Below, in pieces: positions 20,189-27,339 of a stretch of DNA of 39,294 nucleotides (position 1 is its first letter; each line of letters opens with the position of its first letter). Under the pieces are notes generated by a model. The model worked only from the letters and a program-made list of their open reading frames with translations. It had not been told where the DNA came from and did no database searches. Source of the stretch: a virus; IMG/VR virus record IMGVR_UViG_3300042309_001715, positions 1 to 39,294 of that record; one strand, 5' to 3'. Made by a program: the position numbers and the translations under genes.

Positions 20189-20854
20189 ATGACTGTCCGC
20201 GCCCTCGCCGCAGCCTTGGGAATGTCCCCGAACGGGGCGCACAAGTGCATCCAGCGCGGGATGCCTACGGATTCCGTCGAAGCCGCCGAGTCGTGGCGCA
20301 GGCGCAACGGAAGGAGCAAGCTAACCAGCCCCGCAAAAGCCATTGCCGCAACCGCAATCGTCGGAGCCATCACCGCCCCGGCGCAGCCGCCCGAAGTTAT
20401 CGACGCGATGAACCGCCGCGCGGAGGAAGCAATCGAAGAACCCGTCAAGACCTTCACCGATACCGATAGTTGCCGCGAGGCACTTAACGAGCAGCGGCAG
20501 CTACGCAAGCACGCCGCCGCGCAAGTCGCCCGCCTTCACCACTCCGGGGACATCGAAGCCTCCCGCCGTTGGTCGCAAACGCATCAGCAATACTCAGCCA
20601 AGCAACTTACCTACGAGCGGCAATGGCGCGATCTCCTTGAGCGCGATCGCCGCACGATTCAGATCGAAGACGCCGACCGCACCTTCCGCGCCGTGCTGCA
20701 AGACGTTCGCACCCTTGCCGCCTCCATGCCTGCTGCCCTCTCGGCCAAGGTCAACCCGCAAGACCCCGTCCTCGCTCAGAAACTCTTGGAGGAGTGGCGC
20801 GATAAGACCCTCTTCAAAGCCATTTATGAAAACCGTAACACTGCCACTGAATAA
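20189..20854 (+). CDS. terS: Small terminase subunit (Nu1/TerS-like), 221 aa
   Basis: Residues 1-40 (TVRALAAALGMSPNGAHKCIQRGMPTDSVEAAESWRRRN) form a helix-turn-helix with the 'MPTDSVEAAESWRR' continuation typical of Nu1-like DNA-packaging proteins. A helical middle (REALNEQRQLRKHAAAQVARLHHSG) and a C-terminal segment for binding the large subunit follow. TerS recognises the packaging site and passes DNA to TerL. Gene order (TerS, then TerL after two inserted genes) supports the call. ATG 20189 is preferred over a TTG at 20168. Confidence 0.75.
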   Translation: MTVRALAAALGMSPNGAHKCIQRGMPTDSVEAAESWRRRNGRSKLTSPAKAIAATAIVGAITAPAQPPEVIDAMNRRAEEAIEEPVKTFTDTDSCREALNEQRQLRKHAAAQVARLHHSGDIEASRRWSQTHQQYSAKQLTYERQWRDLLERDRRTIQIEDADRTFRAVLQDVRTLAASMPAALSAKVNPQDPVLAQKLLEEWRDKTLFKAIYENRNTATE

Positions 20855-21338
20855 ACTCATCGCCTATGCAGGCAACCCGCGAAAGAACGATCATGCTGTT
20901 GAGGCCGTAGCCTCTGCCATCAAACGCTTTGGCTTTCGCGTCCCGGTCTTGGCGAAGTCTGATGGCTCGCTCATCGACGGGCATCTGCGCGTGAAGGCCG
21001 CGAAGCATCTTGGCATGGAAGAAGTTCCGGTCGTGCTGTGCGATGACTTGAGCGAGGCCGACATTAAGGCTTTGCGGATTTCGATTAACCGCATGGCTGA
21101 GCTTGCCGATTGGGACACCGAGCTATTGAGCGCGGAGCTTGAGGGATTGGCGGCGGAAGGGATCACGCTGGAAGATGTGGGCTTTGATTTAGACGCACTT
21201 AGCAATCTTGGGGCGCTACTGCCCGGACAAGAGCAAGAGCCAACCAAAGGATCAACGCAAGAAATCGACGTTGAAGGATTTCAGATGGAGCACAAGTGCC
21301 CGCGCTGCGGCTTTGAGTTCAACGCCAAGCCGGAATGA
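20826..21338 (+). CDS. ParB/Srx-like nuclease-domain protein with C-terminal zinc knuckle, 170 aa
   Basis: Residues 1-75 match the ParB N-terminal domain: PLNKLIAYAGNPRKND, VASAIKRFGFRVPVLAKSDG and the signature GHLRVKAAKHLGMEEVPVV. Such proteins often accompany phage DNA methyltransferases and may nick DNA or bind nucleotide. The C-terminus adds CPRCGFEFN, half of a zinc ribbon. It overlaps TerS by 29 nt and is coupled to the methyltransferase by ATGA, so the pair likely modifies or guards DNA at packaging. Confidence 0.8.
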   Translation: MKTVTLPLNKLIAYAGNPRKNDHAVEAVASAIKRFGFRVPVLAKSDGSLIDGHLRVKAAKHLGMEEVPVVLCDDLSEADIKALRISINRMAELADWDTELLSAELEGLAAEGITLEDVGFDLDALSNLGALLPGQEQEPTKGSTQEIDVEGFQMEHKCPRCGFEFNAKPE

Positions 21339-22381
21339 AAAAGCCAGCCTGCGCCTGGAGCCTGGCAGACCTTGAAGCTGTCCCGAAAAACGGCATCAAA
21401 GTCATGTCCACGTTTGCTTGCGGGGGCGGGTCAACGATGGGCTATAAGCGGGCCGGATGCGAAGTCATCGCGGCTAACGATATTGACCCGCAAATGGCGT
21501 GGCACTATCAGCACAACCTCAAGCCCAAGCATTATTTCCTGTGCCCAATCCGCGACTTGCTAACGGCCAATCTGCCGTCCCAATTATTTGAGTTGGATAT
21601 TCTCGACGGCTCGCCGCCGTGCTCAACTTTCAGCATGGCGGGCAGCAGGGAAAAAGCATGGGGAAAGAAAAAACATTTCCGTGAAGGACAGGCCGAGCAA
21701 GTGCTGTCCGATTTGTTCTTTGACTACCTTGATCTTGTCGCGCATCTCAAGCCGAAGGTTGCCATAGCCGAAAACGTCAAGGGCATGATCCTTGGCAATG
21801 CCAAGGGCTACACCAAACTTGTAATGCAAAGATTCCGGGAGATTGGCTACCGGCCCCAGCTATTTCTTTTGAACTCTGCCGATTGCGGCGTGCCGCAAAG
21901 ACGGCAGAGAGTTTTCTTTTGTGCTCTGCGTAACGACATGCAAAAGCCGCTACTTTCAATTAGTCCAAGAGGACGGTGGGTTTCAACAAGTGAAGCGTTT
22001 ACAGGATTAGAAATTTTAACAGATGCAGAAAAGAAAGACACACAGCCAACAGGAATTGATCTAAAGGCTTGGAGCAAGACAAAGCCCGGAGGGTGCTACG
22101 CTGATTATTTCAATAAGTTTGAAGGGCGGAACAATGCTTTCTCGCACCAGAAAGCGCATCCAAATCAACCATCGTGCACCCTTACAGCTACGCACGACAA
22201 CTTTACACATTACAAAGAGTGTCGGAAAATGACATTCCGCGAGTGGAAGCGCATAGGCTCTTTCCCAGACGACTACCAAGCACAGTCCGACAAGATTGGC
22301 AAATACATGATTGGCATGAGCGTGCCGCCAAAGATGACAGAAGTTGTGGCCCGCGCCGTTGTTGAGCAATGGCTGCAATGA
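21335..22381 (+). CDS. C5-cytosine DNA methyltransferase, 348 aa
   Basis: All main motifs are present. Motif I is FACGGGSTMGYKRAG (about 27-41). Motif IV is DGSPPCSTFS with catalytic C96. Motif VI is ENV (146-148). Motif VIII is QRRQRVFF (188-195). Motif X is near the C-terminus (IGMSVPPKMTEVVARAV). The enzyme methylates cytosine and probably shields phage DNA from host restriction. DNA from about 21950 to 22160, coding for the target-recognition region, is markedly more AT-rich than the neighbours, a sign of transfer or swapping. Unusually, it sits between TerS and TerL. Confidence 0.9.
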   Translation: MKKPACAWSLADLEAVPKNGIKVMSTFACGGGSTMGYKRAGCEVIAANDIDPQMAWHYQHNLKPKHYFLCPIRDLLTANLPSQLFELDILDGSPPCSTFSMAGSREKAWGKKKHFREGQAEQVLSDLFFDYLDLVAHLKPKVAIAENVKGMILGNAKGYTKLVMQRFREIGYRPQLFLLNSADCGVPQRRQRVFFCALRNDMQKPLLSISPRGRWVSTSEAFTGLEILTDAEKKDTQPTGIDLKAWSKTKPGGCYADYFNKFEGRNNAFSHQKAHPNQPSCTLTATHDNFTHYKECRKMTFREWKRIGSFPDDYQAQSDKIGKYMIGMSVPPKMTEVVARAVVEQWLQ

Positions 22382-24174
22382 GTCTCACCGAAGAACTTGA
22401 CCGGAGCTTGCGCGATGTCTTCGCGCCCATCGACGCGCGCGAGGTGTGGGAGTGGGCGGAAGATGAGATTGTGCTGACGCGGCAGCAAACGGAAACGCCG
22501 GGGCCGTATAGCACGCTGCTGACTCCCTACGTGCGCGAGCCGCTTAATGCTTTTGCCGATCCGCGCGTGAGTGACCTTGCTCTGTGCTTTGGCAGTCAGA
22601 CCAGCAAAACCACAACGATGATGATCGGAACCGCATGGCGGCTGGTCAACAATCCGGTGCCGACGATTTGGGTCATGCCAAGCGAAAGCCTTGCGCGGTC
22701 ATTTAGCGAGAACCGCTGGCAACCGATGGTGAAAGATTGCGGCAAGCTCGCCGCGCTCAAGCCGTCAAACGCTCACAGGTTCAAGAATCTTGAGCAGCAA
22801 TTCCGCGACTGCACGCTGACTTTTATCGGGTCAAACAGTCCGTCAAATTTGGCGTCTCGCCCTGCTGGACTCTTGATTATGGACGAGGTCGACAAGATGG
22901 CCGATGCCTCCGAAAAGGAATCATCCGCCGTAGCCTTGGCCGAAAACCGCACTAAGAGCTACACCAACGCGCTGCGGGTTAAGTCTTCGACCCCGACCAC
23001 CCCGGAAGGAGAAATCTGGCAAGCCTTTCAGCAAGGCGACCAGCGTTTCTATTTCGTCCCGTGTCCGCATTGTAACGCCATGCAACGCCTGCTCTGGGGG
23101 CAAGTAAAGTGGGACACCGCCGCGCGCGGGGAAGACGGCGCGTGGAACGAGGACGCCGTGCGGGCCACAGCCTTCTACGAGTGCGAGTCGTGCAAGGGCA
23201 AGATCACAGACGGACACAAGACGCGAATGCTTCGCGCCGGGGAGTGGCGAGCGACAAACCCTAACGCCGCTGCCGGTAGGCGCAGCTATCACCTCAATTC
23301 GCTCTACGCGCCGTGGCGGTCGTGCGGCTTTGGTGAGCTTGCCGTTATCTTCCTGCGGCAAAAGGCTTCGCTCCTTGGCCTGCAAGATTTCGTCAACGGC
23401 GCGCTGGCCGAGCCGTGGGTCGAGGACGCCGACAAGGAGCAAGAGGTCAAGACCGCCGCCAGCGATTACCTTTCCGGGGATCGTTGGGACGAGGCCGAGT
23501 TTTCCGCAATGACCGTGGACGTTCAAGATGCAGGCGGTCGCCACTTCTGGGCCGTCATCCGCGATTGGTCAAAGGACGGACGCTCGCGCGGAAGATTTGC
23601 GGGCCGCATTGAAACGTGGGATGACTTGGAAAAGCTACGCGAGGAACATGAGATCCGCCCGCCGTGCGTCTTTGTCGATTCCGCCTTCGCCTCGCGGGAA
23701 GTTTATTTTGCCTGTTGCCGCTTCGGCTATGTCGCCCTGCGCGGGAGCGACAACGAGAGTTTCACGTGGAACGATAACGGGCGCAAAGTGCAACGCGCTT
23801 ACGCTCGCCCGGAGCGCGGCGATCCTGCGGGCGGCGGAAGATGGGACGCTGGGACGCTCGCGCGCCGAACGTGTCCGCTCATTAAATTTTCCGCGCCAAC
23901 GTGCGAAGATATTTTAGACGCACTACGCCGCGCCGATCCGGTGCGCTGGGAGTTCCCGAAAGACTTCCCGCTTGATTGGCACGAACACCTCGCAAGCACA
24001 GTGAAGAAGCGCACACGCAACGCGATTACCGGAGCGGTCAGCTACAAATGGATCGTCGTGAAGGGGAAGCCGAACCACCTGCGCGACTGCGAGAAAATGC
24101 AGGTCGTGGCTGCGTTGTTGGCGAAGGTCTTAACCCCCGCCGCCGAGCGCCCCAAAGAGAAGGCGACCCCGTAA
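22378..24174 (+). CDS. terL: Large terminase subunit, GpA family, 598 aa
   Basis: ATG 22378 chosen for the ATGA overlap; ATG 22369 would add three residues. Walker A is GSQTSKTTT (72-80) and Walker B is LLIMDE (165-170), with the DEVDKM form common in lambda gpA-type terminases. CPHC...CESC Cys pairs (about 222-266) form a zinc site seen in that family, and 'TVDVQD' near 380 begins the nuclease domain. The protein pumps and cuts genome DNA at the portal. The family implies cos-type packaging. It is followed by a cargo island instead of the portal. Confidence 0.92.
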   Translation: MSLTEELDRSLRDVFAPIDAREVWEWAEDEIVLTRQQTETPGPYSTLLTPYVREPLNAFADPRVSDLALCFGSQTSKTTTMMIGTAWRLVNNPVPTIWVMPSESLARSFSENRWQPMVKDCGKLAALKPSNAHRFKNLEQQFRDCTLTFIGSNSPSNLASRPAGLLIMDEVDKMADASEKESSAVALAENRTKSYTNALRVKSSTPTTPEGEIWQAFQQGDQRFYFVPCPHCNAMQRLLWGQVKWDTAARGEDGAWNEDAVRATAFYECESCKGKITDGHKTRMLRAGEWRATNPNAAAGRRSYHLNSLYAPWRSCGFGELAVIFLRQKASLLGLQDFVNGALAEPWVEDADKEQEVKTAASDYLSGDRWDEAEFSAMTVDVQDAGGRHFWAVIRDWSKDGRSRGRFAGRIETWDDLEKLREEHEIRPPCVFVDSAFASREVYFACCRFGYVALRGSDNESFTWNDNGRKVQRAYARPERGDPAGGGRWDAGTLARRTCPLIKFSAPTCEDILDALRRADPVRWEFPKDFPLDWHEHLASTVKKRTRNAITGAVSYKWIVVKGKPNHLRDCEKMQVVAALLAKVLTPAAERPKEKATP

Positions 24175-24205
24175 AGCGGTCATTTGCAGGGGTTTAGGGG
24201 GGTGG

Positions 24206-24265
24206 AAAAAAAGATGAAAAAAGGTGAAACTTTTCCCTTTACAAAGACAAGCGCTTGGCTTAACT
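24206..24265 (+). promoter_or_regulatory. Promoter P2: A-rich tract plus palindromic spacer, predicts near-leaderless mRNA
   Basis: A 29-nt A-rich tract (24206-24234), identical to 26059-26087, precedes TTTACA (24238-24243). The 16-nt spacer is followed by a weak -10 (TTAACT, 24260-24265). The 18-bp palindrome AAGACAAGCGCTTGGCTT (24244-24261, one mismatched pair) fills the spacer. The ATG at 24276 is only 10 nt after the -10. Confidence 0.6.
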
Positions 24266-24275
24266 TGGCGGGGTA

Positions 24276-24521
24276 ATGAAAACACAGAACACACCGACCG
24301 CCACCATCCAAACCGCCGCCCGTTACGTCAGCCGCAGCATTTGCGACCACAACTGTTTCTTTGAGTTGTTTGTTATCAAACGCACGGCCAAGACCGCGAC
24401 CATCCGCTACAACGGCGAAATCCGCCGCACCAAGATTAAGGTCGATTGCAGCGGCTTCGAATACCTCCGGCCCGATGATTACAGCATGGCACCGATTTTC
24501 CGCGCAGAGTGCGCGGCTTAA
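24276..24521 (+). CDS. Small hypothetical protein, cargo island, 81 aa
   Basis: ATG 24276 opens with MKTQNTPTATIQTAARYVSR, then a beta-rich part (CFFELFVIKRTAKTATIRYNG). The start region ATGAAAACACAGAAC matches that of the gene at 27030. It lies immediately behind promoter P2, so it is probably expressed on its own. The family is unknown. Small proteins of this style flank DUF932 genes in mobile elements. Confidence 0.6.
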   Translation: MKTQNTPTATIQTAARYVSRSICDHNCFFELFVIKRTAKTATIRYNGEIRRTKIKVDCSGFEYLRPDDYSMAPIFRAECAA

Positions 24522-24541
24522 ACCACAACAACACACAGAAA

Positions 24542-24555
24542 GAACACAGAACATG
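24542..24555 (+). promoter_or_regulatory. A/C-rich start leader GAACACAGAACATG
   Basis: Exact copy of the 14-mer at 16990-17003, here before the DUF932-like gene, with the start codon as its last three bases. A second AACACACAG lies just upstream. No Shine-Dalgarno motif is present. Confidence 0.5.
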
Positions 24556-25302
24556 ATCAGCACATTAGAAACCATCGGATCGCTTAACCTCGATCCCGTC
24601 ACCGCCGAACACGGCGCAACAACGGTCAGCAATCGTTACGGGTTCATCTCGACCCAGACCTTGCTGGATAACCTCGCAACCGAAGGATTCACCCCGCGCG
24701 CCGTGCAGGTCGCTCGCGTGAACAAGCAGGAACGTCAAGGCTTTCAAAAGCACATCGTTCGCTTGCAGCACAACGACATGATGCCGATGCAGCTAAATGA
24801 GTTTCGGCCCGAAATCGTGCTGGTCAATTCGCACGATGCCAGCACGAGTCTTAAACTCATGCTCGGTATGTTTCGCCTCGTTTGCACCAACGGTCTTGTC
24901 ATTGGCGAGTCTGTTTTCTGCCATCGCTTCATTCACCGCGACATAAACGTCGAGAGTGTGAACACGGCTGCAGTGAGCCTTACGCAAATGCTCCCGCAGC
25001 TTGAGGAGCGCGTGAGCGCGATGAAGGCCCGCACGATGACGCAAGCAGAGACGGATCGCTTCAATAAGCAAGCCGCCCTGCTTCGTTGGGATGACGAGCA
25101 GAAAGCCGCACAAGCTGCTTGGTATCTGGGCCGTGGCCGTAGATACGAAGACGGACAAGACAACCTATGGCACGCCTACAATCGCGTGCAGGAAAACATG
25201 ATCAAAGGACGGCGCGGCAGTATCCGCCGTATCACCAGCGCGGCCAAGGATGTCGAAATCAACCGCGACCTGTGGAACCTCGCGGCGGGATTCCTCAACT
25301 AA
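24553..25302 (+). CDS. DUF932 family protein, 249 aa
   Basis: ATG 24553 follows the A/C-rich leader. The sequence (YGFISTQTLLDNLATEGFTP, EIVLVNSHDASTSLKLMLGMFRLVCTNGLVIG) carries the core of DUF932, a family of phage- and plasmid-encoded proteins of unknown function. These are often found next to methyltransferases or antirestriction genes. The C-terminal half is helical and basic. Its presence with a ParB-like and a C5-methyltransferase gene upstream suggests a counter-defence or DNA-protection role (inference). Confidence 0.8.
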   Translation: MISTLETIGSLNLDPVTAEHGATTVSNRYGFISTQTLLDNLATEGFTPRAVQVARVNKQERQGFQKHIVRLQHNDMMPMQLNEFRPEIVLVNSHDASTSLKLMLGMFRLVCTNGLVIGESVFCHRFIHRDINVESVNTAAVSLTQMLPQLEERVSAMKARTMTQAETDRFNKQAALLRWDDEQKAAQAAWYLGRGRRYEDGQDNLWHAYNRVQENMIKGRRGSIRRITSAAKDVEINRDLWNLAAGFLN

Positions 25303-25311
25303 CCAAGCACA

Positions 25312-25336
25312 GGCGGGGAGTCCGATCCTCCCCGCC
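25312..25336 (+). other. Intergenic hairpin (mRNA punctuation)
   Basis: GGCGGGGAG/CTCCCCGCC, 9-bp perfect stem, 7-nt loop TCCGATC, 9 nt after the DUF932 stop. No T-run. The loop resembles that of the hairpin at 26688-26706 (TCCGACC). Confidence 0.5.
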
Positions 25337-25347
25337 GCCTTACCACA

Positions 25348-25533
25348 ATGAACATCAACGAAATCGCCATCGCCGCCGCGCACTTTAACGCGGCTCACGA
25401 CTACGATCTCCCGTCCGCTCTCAAGCTGACCGAGATCGTGATTCGCCACGCGCACCTCGTGCAACTGGCCCGCATCCAAGCCGCCGATCCGCAACTTGAG
25501 TTGCCTATCGACTTAAACGGGGAGGCGGCATGA
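25348..25533 (+). CDS. Small hypothetical protein, 61 aa
   Basis: ATG 25348 after the hairpin and a TTACCACA leader; the sequence (MNINEIAIAAAHFNAAHDYD, ALKLTEIVIRHAHLVQLARI) is all-helical and acidic at the end. Coupled by ATGA to the next gene. Unknown family; it belongs to the island between terminase and portal. Confidence 0.55.
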   Translation: MNINEIAIAAAHFNAAHDYDLPSALKLTEIVIRHAHLVQLARIQAADPQLELPIDLNGEAA

Positions 25534-25673
25534 AACCCGACAAGATCATTCCCTTCCCTATCAAGCCCGCCGCCCCCAAGCCCGTGCTTGACGAGGCCGA
25601 GCCGCAGAACATCATCGTGGTCGAGTTCGACCGGGACGAGTATATCGTGACCGCCAGCCCTTACGCCGTATGA
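25530..25673 (+). CDS. Very small hypothetical protein, 47 aa
   Basis: ATGA overlaps at both ends define it: MKPDKIIPFPIKPAAPKPVL, then a short acidic beta hairpin (QNIIVVEFDRDEYIVTASPYAV). The exact coupling on both sides and an SD-like GGGGAGG before the ATG support translation. No function assigned. Confidence 0.55.
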   Translation: MKPDKIIPFPIKPAAPKPVLDEAEPQNIIVVEFDRDEYIVTASPYAV

Positions 25674-25864
25674 AACCACACCCACTTGACCGCTACTCGG
25701 CCCTCGACCGAGCGATTGGCAAACGCATTACCCTGTCCTTCGGGGCATGGTTGGAAAAGTGCGAGCGCAGCGATGCGTGGCATGGCAGCGATCACGAACC
25801 GACCCTTGAGAACGTCAAGGCGTTCCTCGACGATTACGCCGATTGGCAGGAGGAACCTGTATGA
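25670..25864 (+). CDS. Small hypothetical protein, 64 aa
   Basis: ATGA overlap with its neighbours. The protein is mixed helical (YSALDRAIGKRITLSFGAWL) with an acidic C-terminus (NVKAFLDDYADWQEEPV). No motif or membrane segment. The acidic tail would fit a DNA-mimic or interaction protein, a loose inference. Confidence 0.5.
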   Translation: MKPHPLDRYSALDRAIGKRITLSFGAWLEKCERSDAWHGSDHEPTLENVKAFLDDYADWQEEPV

Positions 25865-26028
25865 GTGACGCCATCAGCAAAGCCGCCGCCGCCCTCGGCA
25901 AGAGGGGCGGGCAGGCGGGGACGGGCAAGGCCAAGGCCCGCAGCAAGGCGCATTACTCCGAAGCGGGGAAGAAGTCCGGGGAGGTTCGCCGCCTCCGGGC
26001 GCTTCAGCGCAAGGGGGCGACAGGGTAA
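25861..26028 (+). CDS. KGG-like small basic protein, 55 aa
   Basis: ATGA overlap. 'AAALGKRGGQAGTGKAKARSK' and 'YSEAGKKSGEVRR' resemble the Gly-Gly-rich basic repeats of stress-type KGG-motif proteins. I also recall related sequences among small genes of verrucomicrobial and proteobacterial mobile elements. It is disordered and basic, so nucleic-acid binding is plausible. It ends the coupled four-gene set before promoter P3. Confidence 0.55.
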   Translation: MSDAISKAAAALGKRGGQAGTGKAKARSKAHYSEAGKKSGEVRRLRALQRKGATG

Positions 26029-26058
26029 ATACCCTGTTTTCAAGGGGTTACAGGGTCA

Positions 26059-26117
26059 AAAAAAAGATGAAAAAAGGTGAAACTTTTTCTTGCATACGCC
26101 AGCGGCTGGCGTATTAT
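26059..26117 (+). promoter_or_regulatory. Promoter P3: perfect 21-nt palindrome as spacer/operator, near-leaderless
   Basis: An A-rich tract identical to that of P2 (29 nt) is followed by TTGCAT (26090-26095), a 16-nt spacer and TATTAT (26112-26117). A perfect palindrome with 10-bp arms around a central G covers 26094-26114, overlapping both boxes. The ATG at 26127 lies 9 nt past the -10, so the transcript would start about 3 nt before it. Confidence 0.7.
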
Positions 26118-26126
26118 GGGGGAGTA

Positions 26127-26363
26127 ATGAAAACACAAACAGCAAAAACTATCAGCCTCGATTCGGGGTTGGAAATCACGACCTACCGCAACAGCAAAAC
26201 GGGCGACACCCTATGTGTTCACCACAACGATTGCGGCGCGTATTACGGCGAACTGGTGCAAGCCAGCGATCCCCGCAAAACCAAACAGCGCGTAACAACT
26301 CAACAGGTCAACGAGCTAATCTCCTACTGGCATTATGAATTCGGGGGTTGCTCCATCGACTGA
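26127..26363 (+). CDS. Small hypothetical protein, 78 aa
   Basis: ATG 26127 chosen because it directly follows promoter P3; an upstream in-frame ATG at 26067 would lie inside the A-rich tract. N-terminus MKTQTAKTISLDSGLEITTY, then 'KTGDTLCVHHNDCGAYYGELVQA', beta-rich. No family known. Its N-terminus resembles those of the genes behind P2 and P4, suggesting a common expression context. Confidence 0.6.
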   Translation: MKTQTAKTISLDSGLEITTYRNSKTGDTLCVHHNDCGAYYGELVQASDPRKTKQRVTTQQVNELISYWHYEFGGCSID

Positions 26364-26371
26364 CTTCCCTC

Positions 26372-26394
26372 CCGCCCTGCCACGTGCAGGGCGG
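26372..26394 (+). other. Intergenic hairpin (mRNA punctuation)
   Basis: CCGCCCTGC/GCAGGGCGG, a perfect 9-bp stem with loop CACGT, 8 nt after the preceding stop and before the A/C-rich leader of the next gene. No T-run follows. Confidence 0.5.
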
Positions 26395-26422
26395 CATGGG
26401 ATGCCAAACGGCAAACCACAAC

Positions 26423-26436
26423 GAACACAGAACATG
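26423..26436 (+). promoter_or_regulatory. A/C-rich start leader GAACACAGAACATG
   Basis: Third exact copy of the 14-mer, ending with the start codon at 26434. It follows a hairpin, as at 16393-16441, giving the order stop, hairpin, A/C leader, ATG. Confidence 0.5.
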
Positions 26437-26679
26437 ACAACATTAAGCAAATCAGTAACCCGCAAAGCAATCACTCGGCCCGCCGCCCACGGCGTGCGCG
26501 CCGAGCTTATCATCGCCCTTCATCCGGGCGGAATCGTAGGCATCCGCGAGTGCGGACGGCGCAGCAAGAGCGAAGTGCATTTCGATGCAGCCGAGCTTTA
26601 CGTCGAGGGCATCCGCAGGCGCATCGCCAACCAACGCGCCGACAAGCGCAAGGCGCGTCTCGCCCGCCGCAAGAAGTAA
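26434..26679 (+). CDS. Small basic hypothetical protein, 81 aa
   Basis: ATG 26434 at the end of the A/C-rich leader. Core beta strands (GVRAELIIALHPGGIVGIRECG) are followed by 'EVHFDAAELYVEGIRRRIAN' and a strongly basic C-terminus (RKARLARRKK). It is probably a nucleic-acid-binding protein of phage origin. Unknown family. Its stop lies 8 nt before a further hairpin and promoter P4. Confidence 0.6.
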   Translation: MTTLSKSVTRKAITRPAAHGVRAELIIALHPGGIVGIRECGRRSKSEVHFDAAELYVEGIRRRIANQRADKRKARLARRKK

Positions 26680-26687
26680 GCCCCGGC

Positions 26688-26706
26688 GCAGGGTCCGACC
26701 CCCTGC
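26688..26706 (+). other. Intergenic hairpin (mRNA punctuation)
   Basis: GCAGGG/CCCTGC, 6-bp stem with 7-nt loop TCCGACC, lies between the previous stop and promoter P4. The CCCCCCC and TAAAAATAAAT that follow are not a proper T-run, so termination is possible but not clear. Confidence 0.45.
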
Positions 26707-26724
26707 ACCCCCCCTAAAAATAAA

Positions 26725-26764
26725 TGAAAATAAATCTTGCATACCCCAGCGGCTGGCGTATAGT
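26725..26764 (+). promoter_or_regulatory. Promoter P4: P3-type operator with one base change, near-leaderless
   Basis: TTGCAT (26737-26742), 16-nt spacer, TATAGT (26759-26764). The 21-nt palindrome at 26741-26761 is the P3 operator with one base altered. The upstream 14-mer TGAAAATAAATCTT is identical to that at 14349-14362 (early promoter). The ATG at 26774 lies 9 nt past the -10. Confidence 0.7.
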
Positions 26765-26773
26765 TAGGGCGTA

Positions 26774-27010
26774 ATGAAAACCAAGCACACAGCAAAAGTC
26801 ATCGGCAAAACCGGATGCGGCCAGCCGATCAGAATATATCGCGGGCATCTTATCGTTAAGCGCGACAACGCTTACTTGTGCGATGCCGAGATCACGGGCA
26901 TCGAATACCACGTATATGACAAAGAGCAGTCGCCGCAATATCACTCGGCCATTGAAATTGTCTCCACGCTTGCGGAAGCAAAGTGGTTTGTCGATTGCCG
27001 CAACCGCTAA
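26774..27010 (+). CDS. Small hypothetical protein, 78 aa
   Basis: ATG 26774 follows P4. MKTKHTAKVIGKTGCGQPIR, then beta strands (IYRGHLIVKRDNAYLCDAEI) and a helical end (IEIVSTLAEAKWFVDCRNR). This size and pattern recur in mobile-element proteins of unknown function. The shared operator with P3 implies co-regulation with the gene at 26127. Confidence 0.6.
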   Translation: MKTKHTAKVIGKTGCGQPIRIYRGHLIVKRDNAYLCDAEITGIEYHVYDKEQSPQYHSAIEIVSTLAEAKWFVDCRNR

Positions 27011-27029
27011 CCATCAACCAACACACACA

Positions 27030-27326
27030 ATGAAAACACAGAACACCACAACGGGCGCGGGGAATACCACTGCCGCGCAGAACATTTACCGCGCAAGCAT
27101 CGACACCAAGGTTGTCGGCCACTTCCCTTCAATGTCGGCAGCGATGAAGGTGCTGACCGCTGCGGCGATCAAATCCGCGTTCGGCTACAATGGCTACGTT
27201 GATGTCTTCGACCCGAACGACGAGATCATGCCGGGTAAGGGTGCAGAGGCTGACGGCTACAAGTGCATAAGGCATCGCGTGGTCGATGGCGGGCGCGGCA
27301 ACAGCGGATGGTTTTGGAACGACTAA
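27030..27326 (+). CDS. Small hypothetical protein, 98 aa
   Basis: ATG 27030 after an ACACACACA leader; the 5' end ATGAAAACACAGAACAC matches that of 24276. Residues about 20-55 (NIYRASIDTKVVGHFPSMSAAMKVLTAAA) form a compact alpha/beta unit. The C-terminus is Gly/Trp-rich. Unknown family. Likely cotranscribed from P4. Confidence 0.55.
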   Translation: MKTQNTTTGAGNTTAAQNIYRASIDTKVVGHFPSMSAAMKVLTAAAIKSAFGYNGYVDVFDPNDEIMPGKGAEADGYKCIRHRVVDGGRGNSGWFWND

Positions 27327-27339
27327 CCGAGGACGCACA

